A stretch of DNA of 64,000 bases from Wujia chipingensis (lineage in GTDB: Bacteria > Bacillota > Clostridia > Lachnospirales > Lachnospiraceae), in the NCBI RefSeq assembly GCF_014337155.1, contig NZ_CP060632.1, positions 577,001-641,000 on the forward strand. Direction: 5' to 3'. Below are positions 1 through 8,559 of the stretch, in pieces (position 1 is the first letter of the stretch; every line of letters begins with the position of its first letter). The notes beneath the pieces are model-generated. The model saw nothing but the letters and a program-made list of their open reading frames with translations. It ran no database searches and was not told the DNA's origin. A program made the position numbers and the translations under genes.

Positions 1-296
1 TTCATCTGTCAACAGCGATCATGGTTGGCGGTCTGTTGCGCGCGTTTTATGAAAGGAAAAAGAATGAGGCGTATGTGCAGGATGGAATCTTATTTTCTTC
101 CGGACTGATCGCCGGAGAGGGATTGATCGGAATTCTGTTAGCGGTGACAGCTGTACTTGGTGTGAGTGCAAAATTTGATTTATCCGGGCGTGGAATCAGT
201 CTGGGAGCGGCAGGAAGTCTGGCAGCATTTTTGATCCTGCTTGTCATAATGATCTGCGTGATAAAAAAACAGGAAAAAATGGAAATTGATAGTTGA
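1..296 (+). CDS. OPT family (oligopeptide transporter) protein, C-terminal fragment
   Basis: Only the last 97 codons lie in the window. The frame is open from base 3, so the ATG at 21 is internal and the true start is upstream. Two hydrophobic stretches are visible: one built on 'GLIAGEGLIGILLAV' and one close to the end, followed by a short charged tail. The 'VGGLLR' loop followed by a glycine-rich 'SGLIAGEGLIGI' segment resembles the C-terminal end of OPT-family membrane transporters, which import oligopeptides or metal chelates. The assignment rests on this pattern memory and a short piece of protein, so another polytopic transporter remains possible. The next operon has its own promoter overlapping the stop codon, so this gene is probably a separate unit. 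Confidence 0.55.
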   Translation, partial: HLSTAIMVGGLLRAFYERKKNEAYVQDGILFSSGLIAGEGLIGILLAVTAVLGVSAKFDLSGRGISLGAAGSLAAFLILLVIMICVIKKQEKMEIDS

Positions 297-320
297 CATC
301 TGAAAAAGGAATGCTATAAT
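293..320 (+). promoter_or_regulatory. Sigma-A-type promoter of the metal-efflux operon
   Basis: A perfect TTGACA (293-298) is followed after 16 bp by a perfect TATAAT (315-320). The -35 box overlaps the stop codon of the upstream gene. The expected transcription start falls at the beginning of the inverted repeat at 331-350. Confidence 0.85.
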
Positions 321-330
321 AAACAAAAAC

Positions 331-350
331 ATATGAATAATTGTTCATAT
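331..350 (+). promoter_or_regulatory. ArsR/SmtB-type operator
   Basis: The sequence ATATGAATAATTGTTCATAT is an imperfect inverted repeat with half-sites ATATGAA and TTCATAT. Operators of SmtB/CadC/CzrA repressors have this form (ATATGAACA...TGTTCATAT). It sits at the expected transcription start, where a repressor would block RNA polymerase, and the operon encodes its own ArsR-family protein at 2554-2922. Metal-responsive autoregulation is therefore inferred. Confidence 0.8.
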
Positions 351-377
351 GATATCGAGAAAAAAGGAGATACGAAG

Positions 378-596
378 ATGAAGAAAACTTACAAAATTGA
401 TGTTGATTGTGCAAACTGTGCAAATAAGATGGAGGACGCTGCTAAGAATACAGCTGGAGTCAAGGACGCGACTGTAAACTTTATGGCACTCAAGATGATC
501 GTAGAGTTTGAAGAAGGTGCAGATGCAAAGGCAGTTATGAAGGACGTTCTGAAGAACTGCAAGAAGGTAGAGGATGACTGCGAGATCTTCTTATAA
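378..596 (+). CDS. Free-standing heavy-metal-associated (HMA) domain protein
   Basis: A 72-residue protein consisting of one HMA ferredoxin-like fold, probably cytosolic. The metal-binding loop is 'DCANC' with Cys11 and Cys14 (CxxC). Family knowledge: such domains bind soft or transition metals and hand them to P1B-type ATPases. The ATPase encoded next lacks an N-terminal HMA domain, so this protein probably supplies that function as a separate subunit or chaperone. The start chosen is ATG 378, preceded by AAGGAGA at 364-370; the ATG at 333 has no ribosome binding site and lies within the operator. Confidence 0.85.
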   Translation: MKKTYKIDVDCANCANKMEDAAKNTAGVKDATVNFMALKMIVEFEEGADAKAVMKDVLKNCKKVEDDCEIFL

Positions 597-667
597 GAGA
601 TCTGCACAGATGCAGCAGGTGTGCATAAGTAAGTAGAAGAAGCAGACAGAGATAGGAAGTGACGGCT

Positions 668-2536
668 ATGACGAAGAAGCAGAAGAAGGTATTGGTTCGG
701 ATCATTATTGCAGCGGTATTGGTGATCGCTTTGCAGTTTATTTCGGTGAAAGGATACGTGCGGTTCGGACTGTATATGATTCCGTATCTGGTAATCGGAT
801 ATGACATCCTGAAGAAGGCAGGAAAGGGAATTTTGAACCGGCAGATTTTCGATGAGAATTTCCTGATGGCAGTTGCCACCATCGGTGCGATCGCACTCGG
901 TGATTACAAGGAAGGCACTGCGGTTATGCTCTTCTATCAGATTGGAGAGCTGTTCCAGAGCTACGCCGTTGGTAAGAGCCGCCGGAACATCAGTGATCTG
1001 ATGGATATCCGCCCGGACTATGCAAATGTAGAGAAGGACGGAGAGCTTGAGCAGGTTGATCCGGATGAGATTGAGATCGGTACGGTTATCGTTGTACAGC
1101 CGGGTGAGAAGGTGCCAATCGATGGTGTTGTTGTCGAGGGAACATCGTCCTTAAATACAAGTGCACTGACGGGTGAGAGCGTACCGCGGGAAGTTAGCGT
1201 GGATGATGAGATCATCAGCGGATGTATCAACATGACCGGACTTTTGAAGATCCGTACGACGAAGGAATTCGGCGAGTCGACGGTATCGAAGATTTTGGAA
1301 CTGGTAGAGAATGCAAGCTCCAGAAAATCACGTTCCGAGAACTTTATCTCGAAGTTTGCGAAGATCTATACACCGGCAGTCTGCTATGGTGCTCTGGCAC
1401 TTGCCATCTTACCGCCGATCGTGCGGATGGCATTTATGGGGCTTGCACCGGAATGGGGCGACTGGGTATATCGTGCCCTGACATTCCTTGTAATCAGTTG
1501 TCCATGTGCACTGGTAATCAGTATTCCGCTTAGCTTCTTTGCAGGAATCGGTGGCGCGAGCCGGGAAGGTGTCCTTGTCAAAGGCTCAAGCTTCTTAGAG
1601 ACATTGTCGCAGACGAAGATCGTCGTATTTGATAAGACCGGTACGATGACGAAGGGTGTATTTGAGGTAAATGGTATCCACCACAGTCCATATAAGGATG
1701 AGGAGCTGCTTGAGTATGCAGCCCTTGCAGAGAGCTATTCCACCCATCCAATCAGCAAGAGCTTACAGCGTGCGTATGGCAAGCCGATCGATAAGAACCG
1801 CGTCAGTGACGTGGAGGAGATCGGTGGTCATGGTCTGACAGCAAAGGTGGACGGAAAGGTTGTTGCAGCTGGAAATGCAAAGCTTATGAAGAAGCTCGGT
1901 ATCGAGTATCACGACTGCAGCCATGTTGGAACGATCGTACATGTAGCGATTGATGGCAAATACGCCGGTCATATCCTGATCTCCGATGTGATCAAGGAGC
2001 ATGCGGCAGAGGCAATCGCCGCACTGAAGAAATCCGGTATTGAGAAGACCGTTATGTTGACCGGTGATGCCAAGAATGTGGCAGATCATGTAGCCGCACA
2101 GCTTGGAATCGATGAGGTATGCAGTGAACTGCTTCCGGGCGATAAGGTAGAAAAGGTCGAAGAACTCTTGACGAAAAAGTCGGAAAAGGATAAACTTGCA
2201 TTTGTGGGTGATGGAATCAACGACGCACCAGTTCTCTCACGTGCCGATATCGGTATTGCGATGGGCGCGCTTGGTTCCGACGCAGCAATCGAAGCTGCCG
2301 ACATCGTATTGATGGACGACGATCCACTGAAGATCTCGAAGGCGATCCGGATCTCAAGAAAATGTATCCGTATCGTATATGAGAATATTTATTTCGCGAT
2401 TGGTATTAAAGTAATCTGTCTGGTACTCGGCGCACTTGGTATTGCAAATATGTGGTTTGCCATTTTTGCAGATGTCGGAGTTATGATACTGGCAGTGTTA
2501 AATGCGATCCGTACATTGTTTGTAAAGAAACTTTAG
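668..2536 (+). CDS. Heavy-metal-translocating P1B-type ATPase (Zn/Cd/Pb type)
   Basis: A 622-residue membrane ATPase that exports divalent soft metals using ATP. Visible motifs in order: the 'SALTGES'-type actuator loop, the transmembrane CPC metal site (Cys278-Pro-Cys280), the phosphorylation motif 'DKTGTMT' (Asp322), the HP locus 'STHPIS' (near 360) and the hinge 'GDGINDAP' (from about 514). A CPC followed by ALV fits the Zn/Cd/Pb subgroup (CadA/ZntA), but metal choice cannot be proved by eye. There is no N-terminal metal-binding domain; the HMA protein encoded just upstream probably replaces it. ATG 668 is preferred over GTG 659 because the AGGAAG at 654-659 leaves no spacing for 659. Co-transcription with the HMA and ArsR genes is likely. 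Confidence 0.92.
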   Translation: MTKKQKKVLVRIIIAAVLVIALQFISVKGYVRFGLYMIPYLVIGYDILKKAGKGILNRQIFDENFLMAVATIGAIALGDYKEGTAVMLFYQIGELFQSYAVGKSRRNISDLMDIRPDYANVEKDGELEQVDPDEIEIGTVIVVQPGEKVPIDGVVVEGTSSLNTSALTGESVPREVSVDDEIISGCINMTGLLKIRTTKEFGESTVSKILELVENASSRKSRSENFISKFAKIYTPAVCYGALALAILPPIVRMAFMGLAPEWGDWVYRALTFLVISCPCALVISIPLSFFAGIGGASREGVLVKGSSFLETLSQTKIVVFDKTGTMTKGVFEVNGIHHSPYKDEELLEYAALAESYSTHPISKSLQRAYGKPIDKNRVSDVEEIGGHGLTAKVDGKVVAAGNAKLMKKLGIEYHDCSHVGTIVHVAIDGKYAGHILISDVIKEHAAEAIAALKKSGIEKTVMLTGDAKNVADHVAAQLGIDEVCSELLPGDKVEKVEELLTKKSEKDKLAFVGDGINDAPVLSRADIGIAMGALGSDAAIEAADIVLMDDDPLKISKAIRISRKCIRIVYENIYFAIGIKVICLVLGALGIANMWFAIFADVGVMILAVLNAIRTLFVKKL

Positions 2537-2553
2537 TGTGAAATGAGGATACT

Positions 2554-2922
2554 ATGGCACAGACACAGAAAATGATTGAATGTTGTGAGAGTCACGAGGT
2601 ACACAAGGATCTGCTGAAGATTGTGAATGAGAAGCTGCCAAGTGAGACAGAATTGTATGATCTGGCAGAGCTCTTCAAGGTGTTCGGCGATTCGACGAGA
2701 ATACGGATTTTGTTCGTATTATTCGAGGCAGAGGTGTGCGTGTGTGATCTGGCGGAAGCACTTGGCATGACACAGTCCGCAATCTCACATCAGCTTCGTA
2801 TCTTGAAGCAGAATAAACTGGTAAAGAACCGGAGAGAAGGAAAATCCATTTTCTATTCTCTGGCGGATGAACATGTCCGCACAATTATCGCACAGGGTTG
2901 CGAGCATATTGAAGAAGATTAA
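2554..2922 (+). CDS. ArsR/SmtB-family metal-responsive repressor
   Basis: A 122-residue winged-helix repressor. The 'VCVCDL' motif (residues 61-66) matches the ELCVCDL alpha3 metal box of CadC/SmtB proteins. The helix 'GMTQSAISHQL' (71-81) is the DNA-recognition helix. The C-terminal 'DEHVRTIIAQGCEHIEE' (105-121) has the Asp/His pattern of an alpha5 zinc site as in CzrA/SmtB. It probably binds the inverted repeat at 331-350 and releases it when Zn, Cd or Pb is bound, so the operon controls itself. It begins 17 nt after the ATPase stop. Confidence 0.9.
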   Translation: MAQTQKMIECCESHEVHKDLLKIVNEKLPSETELYDLAELFKVFGDSTRIRILFVLFEAEVCVCDLAEALGMTQSAISHQLRILKQNKLVKNRREGKSIFYSLADEHVRTIIAQGCEHIEED

Positions 2923-2993
2923 AGTTGTTTCATTTCGTTCTGACGCACAAGGGTTCGTCCCGCGTGGAAAGGCGAGTAATAAAAGAGGGTACT

Positions 2994-3239
2994 ATGGATA
3001 AGCGAATTTCCGTAATCAGTATTATCGTATATGAGAGAGATCAGGCGGCGAAGGTGAATGCGGTTCTGCATGAATATGCAGACTATATCATCGGCCGTAT
3101 GGGACTTCCGTATGAGAAGAAGGGTGTTTCTATCATATCCGTCGTTATGGATGCGCCGATGTCGTGTACCAGTGCGCTTTCCGGCAAATTAGGGATGATC
3201 GATGGTGTGACTGCGAAATGCAACACAGCTAAGATCTAA
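2994..3239 (+). CDS. TM1266-family putative iron-only hydrogenase system regulator
   Basis: An 81-residue single-domain protein beginning 'MDKRISVISIIVYERD', with 'YIIGRMGLPYEKKGVSIISVV' spread over residues 33-53 and a conserved 'ALSGKLGMIDGV' end. This is the pattern of the TM1266 family, small ACT/NikR-like ferredoxin folds named for their association with [FeFe]-hydrogenase maturation genes; their ligand and action are not established. ATG 2994 follows AGAGGG; the longer frame from 2925 has no ribosome binding site. It is followed 33 nt later by a three-gene ABC importer, and no hydrogenase maturation gene is visible in the window. Confidence 0.8.
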   Translation: MDKRISVISIIVYERDQAAKVNAVLHEYADYIIGRMGLPYEKKGVSIISVVMDAPMSCTSALSGKLGMIDGVTAKCNTAKI

Positions 3240-3272
3240 TACATATTTAACTAATTAAAGGAGAGCAAATCT

Positions 3273-4289
3273 ATGAACGAGATGAGACGAAATGTAAAGA
3301 AGAGACCGGCAGTGAAGAAAGTATTTGCTTTGTTGCTGGCTCTTTCTATGTTCTGCGCACTTTTGGCAGGGTGTGGCAAGAAAGAGGAAACGGATAATGT
3401 GACAGTTCGTGTTGGAGCGATGTCTGGTCCGACCGCAATGGGCATGGTCAAGCTGATGAAGGATGCCGAAGATGGGACTGCAAAGGGCACATATGAGTTC
3501 GCAGATCTATCCACCGATCCATCTACATTTGTGGCACCGCTTACAAAGGGTGACATTGACATTGCAGCGGTTCCATCGAATCTGGCTTCTGTGATCTATA
3601 ACAATACGAACGGTGGCGTGCAGATCCTTGCAGTTAACACACTGGGAGTCCTGAACATCGTGGAGCGTGGAGACAGCGTACAGAGCATTAAGGATCTGGC
3701 AGGCAAGAAACTGTATGCAACCGGACAGGGTGCAACACCAGAATACACACTGCGCCATATTTTGAAGCAAAATGGCATTGATCCGGATAGTGGTCTTACG
3801 ATCCAGTGGTGTGCAGATACAACGGAAGCACTGTCTTATATTGCAAATGATTCTGAAGCGATCGCTATGTTACCACAGCCATTTGCGACAGCCGCAATGG
3901 GACAGGTTGACGGCTTGCGCGTTGCAATCGACTTAAATGATGCATGGACAGAGATCGAGGATTGTGATATCGTGACTGGTGTGGTTGTTGCCCGGACAGA
4001 TTTCGTGAAGGAGCATCCACAGGCAGTTGAGACGTTCCTTTCAGAGTATGAGGCTTCCGTTGCTTATACAAATGACAATGCAGCCGATGCGGCAGAGCTG
4101 ATCGCCGGATATGGTATCGTGGCGAAGGCGCCGCTCGCAGAGAAGGCGATTCCGAAATGCCATATCACATTCCTGAAGGGACAGGAAATGAAGGACAGTG
4201 TCAGCGGATATCTGCAGATTCTCTTTGACGAGAACCCACAGGCAGTTGGCGGTACACTCCCAGCCGATGATTTTTATTATGGATTGTAA
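3273..4289 (+). CDS. ABC importer substrate-binding lipoprotein (SsuA/TauA/NMT1-like)
   Basis: A 338-residue lipoprotein. A basic N-terminus and hydrophobic stretch lead to the lipobox LLAGC with Cys34 as the lipidation site. The mature part has the two-lobed type-II binding-protein character of the SsuA/ThiY/NMT1 family, including 'GAMSGPTAMGMVKLM' near the start and 'GDIDIAAVPSNLASVIYNN'. It should capture a small organic solute outside the membrane for the permease and ATPase encoded next (2 nt gap, then overlap). The ligand is not evident; relatives bind aliphatic sulfonates, taurine or pyrimidine thiamine precursors. No thiamine riboswitch is present upstream. Confidence 0.85.
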   Translation: MNEMRRNVKKRPAVKKVFALLLALSMFCALLAGCGKKEETDNVTVRVGAMSGPTAMGMVKLMKDAEDGTAKGTYEFADLSTDPSTFVAPLTKGDIDIAAVPSNLASVIYNNTNGGVQILAVNTLGVLNIVERGDSVQSIKDLAGKKLYATGQGATPEYTLRHILKQNGIDPDSGLTIQWCADTTEALSYIANDSEAIAMLPQPFATAAMGQVDGLRVAIDLNDAWTEIEDCDIVTGVVVARTDFVKEHPQAVETFLSEYEASVAYTNDNAADAAELIAGYGIVAKAPLAEKAIPKCHITFLKGQEMKDSVSGYLQILFDENPQAVGGTLPADDFYYGL

Positions 4290-4291
4290 AT

Positions 4292-5068
4292 ATGAACTAT
4301 AAAGAAGTATTAAAGAAAGTGGGTGCAGCGTTGCTTGCACTCACTTTTTGGGAAATTGCAGCACTTCTCATCCACCAGCGGATCCTGCTTGTGACACCGG
4401 TTGCAGTTGCAAGACGGCTTTGCACGATCTGGCGGGTGGAGGGCTTTGCGCGTGCGATATGGTTCTCGTTCTACCATATTGCAGGCGGTTTTTTGCTTGG
4501 GTTGATTCTGGGCTGCATGCTTGCTTATCTGGCGGCGAAGCACCCGGTTGTAGAGACCTTGCTGTGGCCGTGGATGGCGACGATCAAAAGTGTGCCGGTG
4601 GCATCGTTCGTCGTGATCTGTCTGATCTGGCTGTCCGCCCGGAATCTGTCGGTATTCATATCGTTCCTGATCGTAATTCCGATCATATATCAGAATGTCT
4701 TAGAGGGACTACGTGCAGAAAACCGGGAGATGCAGGAGGTCGCAACAGTCTTTCAGCTGCCATGGCGCAAACGCTTCCGCTATATCGAGCTGCCGAAGCT
4801 TCGCCCGTTTCTTCTTTCTGCCTGCCGTGTGACAACCGGTATGGCATGGAAGGCAGGTATCGCCGCAGAGATCATCGGCGTGCCGAACGGTTCGATCGGC
4901 AAGATGCTTTATACAGCAAAAATATACCTTGATACCGACGACCTGCTTGCGTGGACGGTGATCATTGTGGTAATCAGCGTGGTGGCGGAGAAGGTATTTC
5001 TGGCAGGACTGTCGAGGCTGCTTAATCCGTGCTCACGTTTTATGGAGGATACGGATGCAGGATATTAG
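4292..5068 (+). CDS. ABC importer permease (SsuC/TauC-like)
   Basis: A 258-residue protein with about six hydrophobic segments, typical in length for BPD_transp_1 permeases of nitrate/sulfonate/taurine type. The cytoplasmic coupling loop is the region 'WKAGIAAEIIGVPNGSIG' (around residues 188-205), which matches the EAA-type loop of SsuC/TauC/ThiX proteins. It forms the membrane channel with the ATPase encoded next, whose start overlaps this gene by 14 nt, indicating translational coupling. Substrate is unknown. Confidence 0.88.
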   Translation: MNYKEVLKKVGAALLALTFWEIAALLIHQRILLVTPVAVARRLCTIWRVEGFARAIWFSFYHIAGGFLLGLILGCMLAYLAAKHPVVETLLWPWMATIKSVPVASFVVICLIWLSARNLSVFISFLIVIPIIYQNVLEGLRAENREMQEVATVFQLPWRKRFRYIELPKLRPFLLSACRVTTGMAWKAGIAAEIIGVPNGSIGKMLYTAKIYLDTDDLLAWTVIIVVISVVAEKVFLAGLSRLLNPCSRFMEDTDAGY

Positions 5069-5681
5069 AATAAAAAATGTATCGAAAGCGTATGGTGATA
5101 AGCAGGTGTTAAACCATATCTCGAAAGAGTTCCCATCGGGAGAGACGACCGTGATCATGGGCGCGTCGGGCTGTGGCAAGACAACCCTGCTTCGGATTCT
5201 GTTAGGATTAGAAAAGGCGGACAGCGGCGAAGTAACTGGCATGCCAGAGCGGGTAGCTGTATTGTTTCAGGAAGACCGGTTGTGCGAGGATGTTTCAGCC
5301 TATGAGAATATTGCCCTTGTGCTGGAACGTAAGAAGACGCATGCACAAAGGGACGCGCAGAAGTGCAGGATAGAACAGGAGGCAGCACAGGTTGGTATCA
5401 CGGCGGATGACTTAAAACAGAACGTCATGAAACTAAGTGGTGGCATGCGGCGGCGGATCGCCCTGCTCCGGGCATTGTTGTACGATGCGGACTGTGTGAT
5501 CTTAGATGAACCATTTAAAGGATTGGATGCCACGACGAAGCAGATCGTGATGCAGTATGTGAAGGAGAAGACTGCAGGGAAGACAACATTTCTGGTGACA
5601 CACGATGCTTCGGAGGCAGACTTTTTTGGCGGGAACAGATGGAACCTGCCAACCGAAAATAAAAATGCAAATGATGAGTAA
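5055..5681 (+). CDS. ABC importer ATP-binding protein
   Basis: A 208-residue ATPase, short for the SsuB/TauB family (usually about 240-260). Walker A is 'GASGCGKTT' (36-44), the Q-loop 'LFQEDRL' is near 70-76, the signature is 'LSGGM' (127-131) and Walker B is 'CVILDEP' (147-153), followed by the switch His in 'LVTHDASEA'. All catalytic motifs are present, so the short length reflects a missing C-terminal extension. It energises import through the permease encoded upstream. Transcription ends at the hairpin at 5695-5727. Confidence 0.9.
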   Translation: MQDIRIKNVSKAYGDKQVLNHISKEFPSGETTVIMGASGCGKTTLLRILLGLEKADSGEVTGMPERVAVLFQEDRLCEDVSAYENIALVLERKKTHAQRDAQKCRIEQEAAQVGITADDLKQNVMKLSGGMRRRIALLRALLYDADCVILDEPFKGLDATTKQIVMQYVKEKTAGKTTFLVTHDASEADFFGGNRWNLPTENKNANDE

Positions 5682-5694
5682 AATTTTACTAAAA

Positions 5695-5727
5695 AAAGAG
5701 ACGTAAATGATAGACGTCTCTTTTCTT
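5695..5727 (+). terminator. Rho-independent terminator after the ABC importer operon
   Basis: Stem AAAGAGACGT (5695-5704) pairs with ACGTCTCTTT (5714-5723) across a 9-nt loop, and the T-rich run continues to 5727. It lies 13 nt after the ATPase stop. Confidence 0.88.
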
Positions 5728-5749
5728 ATGTGGAAAAATACGATATAAT
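5721..5749 (+). promoter_or_regulatory. Likely promoter of the glycoside phosphorylase operon
   Basis: A perfect TATAAT (5744-5749) is preceded 17 bp upstream by a weak -35 (TTTTCT, 5721-5726) that overlaps the T-tract of the preceding terminator. The leader to the ATG at 5853 is about 95 nt and contains a hairpin (GGTTGT at 5776-5781 with ACAACC at 5798-5803). The weak -35 would allow activator control, but no operator is obvious. Confidence 0.5.
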
Positions 5750-5852
5750 TGTAATGTGCGTGATTGCGCGCATCTGGTTGTTTGCAGAGACTGTCAGACA
5801 ACCTCTAAAACAATAAAATAATATAAGAATTTTAATAAAAAGGAGTGTTGAA

Positions 5853-8546
5853 ATGAAGATTAATTATGTAGGAAATCAGGGCGACTTTACTATGGAGAAT
5901 CCAGAGATGCTTAGTTATCTTTATTTTCCAATCGCAAATGAATCAGGGGTTATGAGTTCGGTTGCACCCGATCTCGCAGGCGACTCGAAGATGAGTCAGA
6001 ATTCATTCCTTATGCCACCGGTGAGCTGTGAGAATCTGCACAATGACAAGTCATCCAGAAATGTATGGTGCAAGATCAATGGCAAGACACTCTGGTCATT
6101 GACTGGGCGTTCCGCTGCCCAGCAGGCAGAGCTTTTTACAGAGGACAAGGAACCAACCTATTTGGAGGCAGGCTTCATGCATCACAAGATCACACGTACA
6201 TCTGAGAAGAACGGTGTGAAGGCAGCGCTTTCCAGCGTGTCACCAATCAGCGGTGAGAAGCTGGAGCTTCTGAAGGTAGAGCTTACAAATATTTCGGAGG
6301 AAGAAATGACAATGCAGGTCGTGACTGCGATTCCACTTTATGCAAGATCCGCAGATAACATCCGTGACCACCGTCACGTAACGGCTCTGCTTCATCGCAT
6401 TACAACCAATGAGACAGGCATTCTTGTAAAGCCGACGATGACATTTGACGAGCGTGGACATAAGCGCAACGAGATCAACTATGGTGTGTTCGGTGGAAAT
6501 GAGAACGAGACACCGATCGGCTATTATCCAATCGTAGAGGATTTCATTGGCGAGGGCGGTAATCTGGAGAACCCACGTGCACTTTATAAGAATCCACTTG
6601 CGCCATATGCAAAGGGCGAAGGCATCGACGGCTACGAAGCATTGGGCGGTGTTGTATTTGCAGAGAAGAAGGTGGCTGCCGGTGAGACAATCTCCTATGT
6701 GATCGCAATGGGTTATGGCGACAGCGCAGAAGAGCTTACAGCAGCTGCAAATAAGTTCCTGAGTGTCAAGGCGTTTGACAAGGCATGGGATGAGACAATC
6801 GCATACTGGCAGGAGAAGGTCAATGTCTCTTACCACACAGGCAACAAGGATTTCGACCAGTGGATGAAGTGGGTAAGCTTCCAGCCAATGCTGCGTCGGA
6901 TCTATGGATGTTCGTTCCTTCCACATCATGATTATGGTAAGGGCGGCCGTGGATGGCGTGACCTGTGGCAGGATTGTCTGGCACTTCTTATCATGAATCC
7001 GGATGGCGTGCGTCAGATGCTGATCGACAACTTCGGTGGTGTGCGTCTCGATGGTACAAATGCAACAATCATTGGAAGCAAGCAGGGCGAATTTATCGCT
7101 GACCGTAATGGTATCGCGCGTGTATGGATGGATCACGGCGTATGGCCATATCTGACAACCGAGCTTTATATCAATCAGACAGGAGATTTGGATATCCTGT
7201 TAGAAGAAAATACATATTTCAAGGATCTTCTGATCTGTCGTGGCGAGGACCGCGATACAGACTGGGATATCTCACAGGGTGAAAAGCAGAAGGATGCAGC
7301 AGGAAATGTATACTCCGGAACATTGTTAGAGCATCTGCTGATTCAGAATCTGTCTTCCTTCTACGATGTCGGAGATCACAATGAGATCCGCCTGCGTGGT
7401 GCAGACTGGAACGATGCACTCGATATGGCAGCACAGCGTGGTGAGAGCGTGGCATTTACAACGATGTACGCAGACAATATGGATCACATCGCAGGACTGC
7501 TTGCAGCATTCGAGGCATCCGGCAAAAAGACCGTGAAGATCGCAAAGGAGATGCAGCAGCTTCTTGTATCCGGTGCAGATCTGTATGACGACGTAGCGAA
7601 GAAGCGTGAAGTACTGATGAATTACTGCGAGACATGCAGACATACATTATCCGGTGAGAAGGTAGAGATCTCTGTATCAGAGCTTGCTGCAAACCTCAAG
7701 GGGAAGGCAGACTGGATGCGTGAGCACATCCGCAAGACCGAGTGGGTACAGACTGCAGAGGGCGATGGCTTCTTCAACGGTTATTATGATAACTCCGGCA
7801 AGGCGGTTGAGGGCGATATCAATGGCGGTGTCCGTATGATGCTTACCTCACAGGTATTTACGATCATGTCGAAGACAGCAACCAACGAACAGGTGGCCCA
7901 GATCGTGAAATCCGCAGATAAGTATCTGTACGATGCTTCTGTTGGCGGTTACCGTTTGAACACCGATTTCCATGAGGTGAAGATGGATCTTGGACGTATG
8001 TTTGGATTCGCGTATGGCCACAAGGAAAATGGTGCCGTGTTCTGTCACATGGCAACGATGTTTGGAAATGCACTTTATCAAAGAGGCTTCGCGAAGGAAG
8101 CGTATAAAGTATTTAATACATTATTTGAGCACTGCAACGATGTCGAGAAGAGCCGCATCTATCCGGGTGTGCCGGAGTATGTGGATGCCAAGGGACGTGG
8201 CGTGTACCACTATCTGACCGGTGCTGCAAGCTGGCTGCTTGTAACGGTGATCACACAGATGTTTGGTGTGCGTGGACAGATGGGAGACCTGGCGTTTGTG
8301 CCACAGCTTCTGCCGGAGCAGTTTGATGCAAATGGGGAAGCAGGACTTTCGATGATCTTTGCAGACAGAAATGTCAAGATCGTTATGAAGAATGCAGAGA
8401 AGAAGGCGCCGGCTGATTACAAGGTGAGCGCAATCACAATCGATGGCGCAGCTTACGACTTTGCCGGAACACCAGTGATCAAGCGTGCAAATATCGAGGC
8501 ACTTTCCAAGGATGCACAGCACACAATCGAAGTAACACTTGCTTAA
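5853..8546 (+). CDS. GH94-family glycoside phosphorylase, possibly laminaribiose type
   Basis: An 897-residue cytosolic enzyme with no signal peptide. GH94 enzymes cleave a beta-glucoside with phosphate, releasing alpha-glucose 1-phosphate and a shortened sugar. An N-terminal beta-sandwich (about residues 1-300) is followed by an (alpha/alpha)6 barrel containing 'GRGWRDLWQD' (around 363-372) and the catalytic-acid region 'RGADWNDALDMA' (from about 515). The N-terminal 'YLYFPIANESGVMSS' and 'SSRNVWC' and the length near 900 fit what I recall of laminaribiose (beta-1,3) phosphorylases better than roughly 810-residue cellobiose or chitobiose phosphorylases. Substrate is therefore an inference. 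AAAAGGAG precedes the ATG, and the cupin gene and a second large phosphorylase follow in the same direction. Confidence 0.82.
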   Translation: MKINYVGNQGDFTMENPEMLSYLYFPIANESGVMSSVAPDLAGDSKMSQNSFLMPPVSCENLHNDKSSRNVWCKINGKTLWSLTGRSAAQQAELFTEDKEPTYLEAGFMHHKITRTSEKNGVKAALSSVSPISGEKLELLKVELTNISEEEMTMQVVTAIPLYARSADNIRDHRHVTALLHRITTNETGILVKPTMTFDERGHKRNEINYGVFGGNENETPIGYYPIVEDFIGEGGNLENPRALYKNPLAPYAKGEGIDGYEALGGVVFAEKKVAAGETISYVIAMGYGDSAEELTAAANKFLSVKAFDKAWDETIAYWQEKVNVSYHTGNKDFDQWMKWVSFQPMLRRIYGCSFLPHHDYGKGGRGWRDLWQDCLALLIMNPDGVRQMLIDNFGGVRLDGTNATIIGSKQGEFIADRNGIARVWMDHGVWPYLTTELYINQTGDLDILLEENTYFKDLLICRGEDRDTDWDISQGEKQKDAAGNVYSGTLLEHLLIQNLSSFYDVGDHNEIRLRGADWNDALDMAAQRGESVAFTTMYADNMDHIAGLLAAFEASGKKTVKIAKEMQQLLVSGADLYDDVAKKREVLMNYCETCRHTLSGEKVEISVSELAANLKGKADWMREHIRKTEWVQTAEGDGFFNGYYDNSGKAVEGDINGGVRMMLTSQVFTIMSKTATNEQVAQIVKSADKYLYDASVGGYRLNTDFHEVKMDLGRMFGFAYGHKENGAVFCHMATMFGNALYQRGFAKEAYKVFNTLFEHCNDVEKSRIYPGVPEYVDAKGRGVYHYLTGAASWLLVTVITQMFGVRGQMGDLAFVPQLLPEQFDANGEAGLSMIFADRNVKIVMKNAEKKAPADYKVSAITIDGAAYDFAGTPVIKRANIEALSKDAQHTIEVTLA

Positions 8547-8559
8547 GGAGGAACCAATT

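Noticed and set aside
2925..2993. N-terminal extension of the TM1266-like protein
   Set aside because: No ribosome binding site precedes 2925, and family members begin at the residue equivalent to 2994.
6240..7136. 298-residue minus-strand ORF opposite the GH94 gene
   Set aside because: Its composition is rich in Cys, His and Ile as expected from antisense reading of biased codons; the plus strand encodes a full-length recognisable enzyme.
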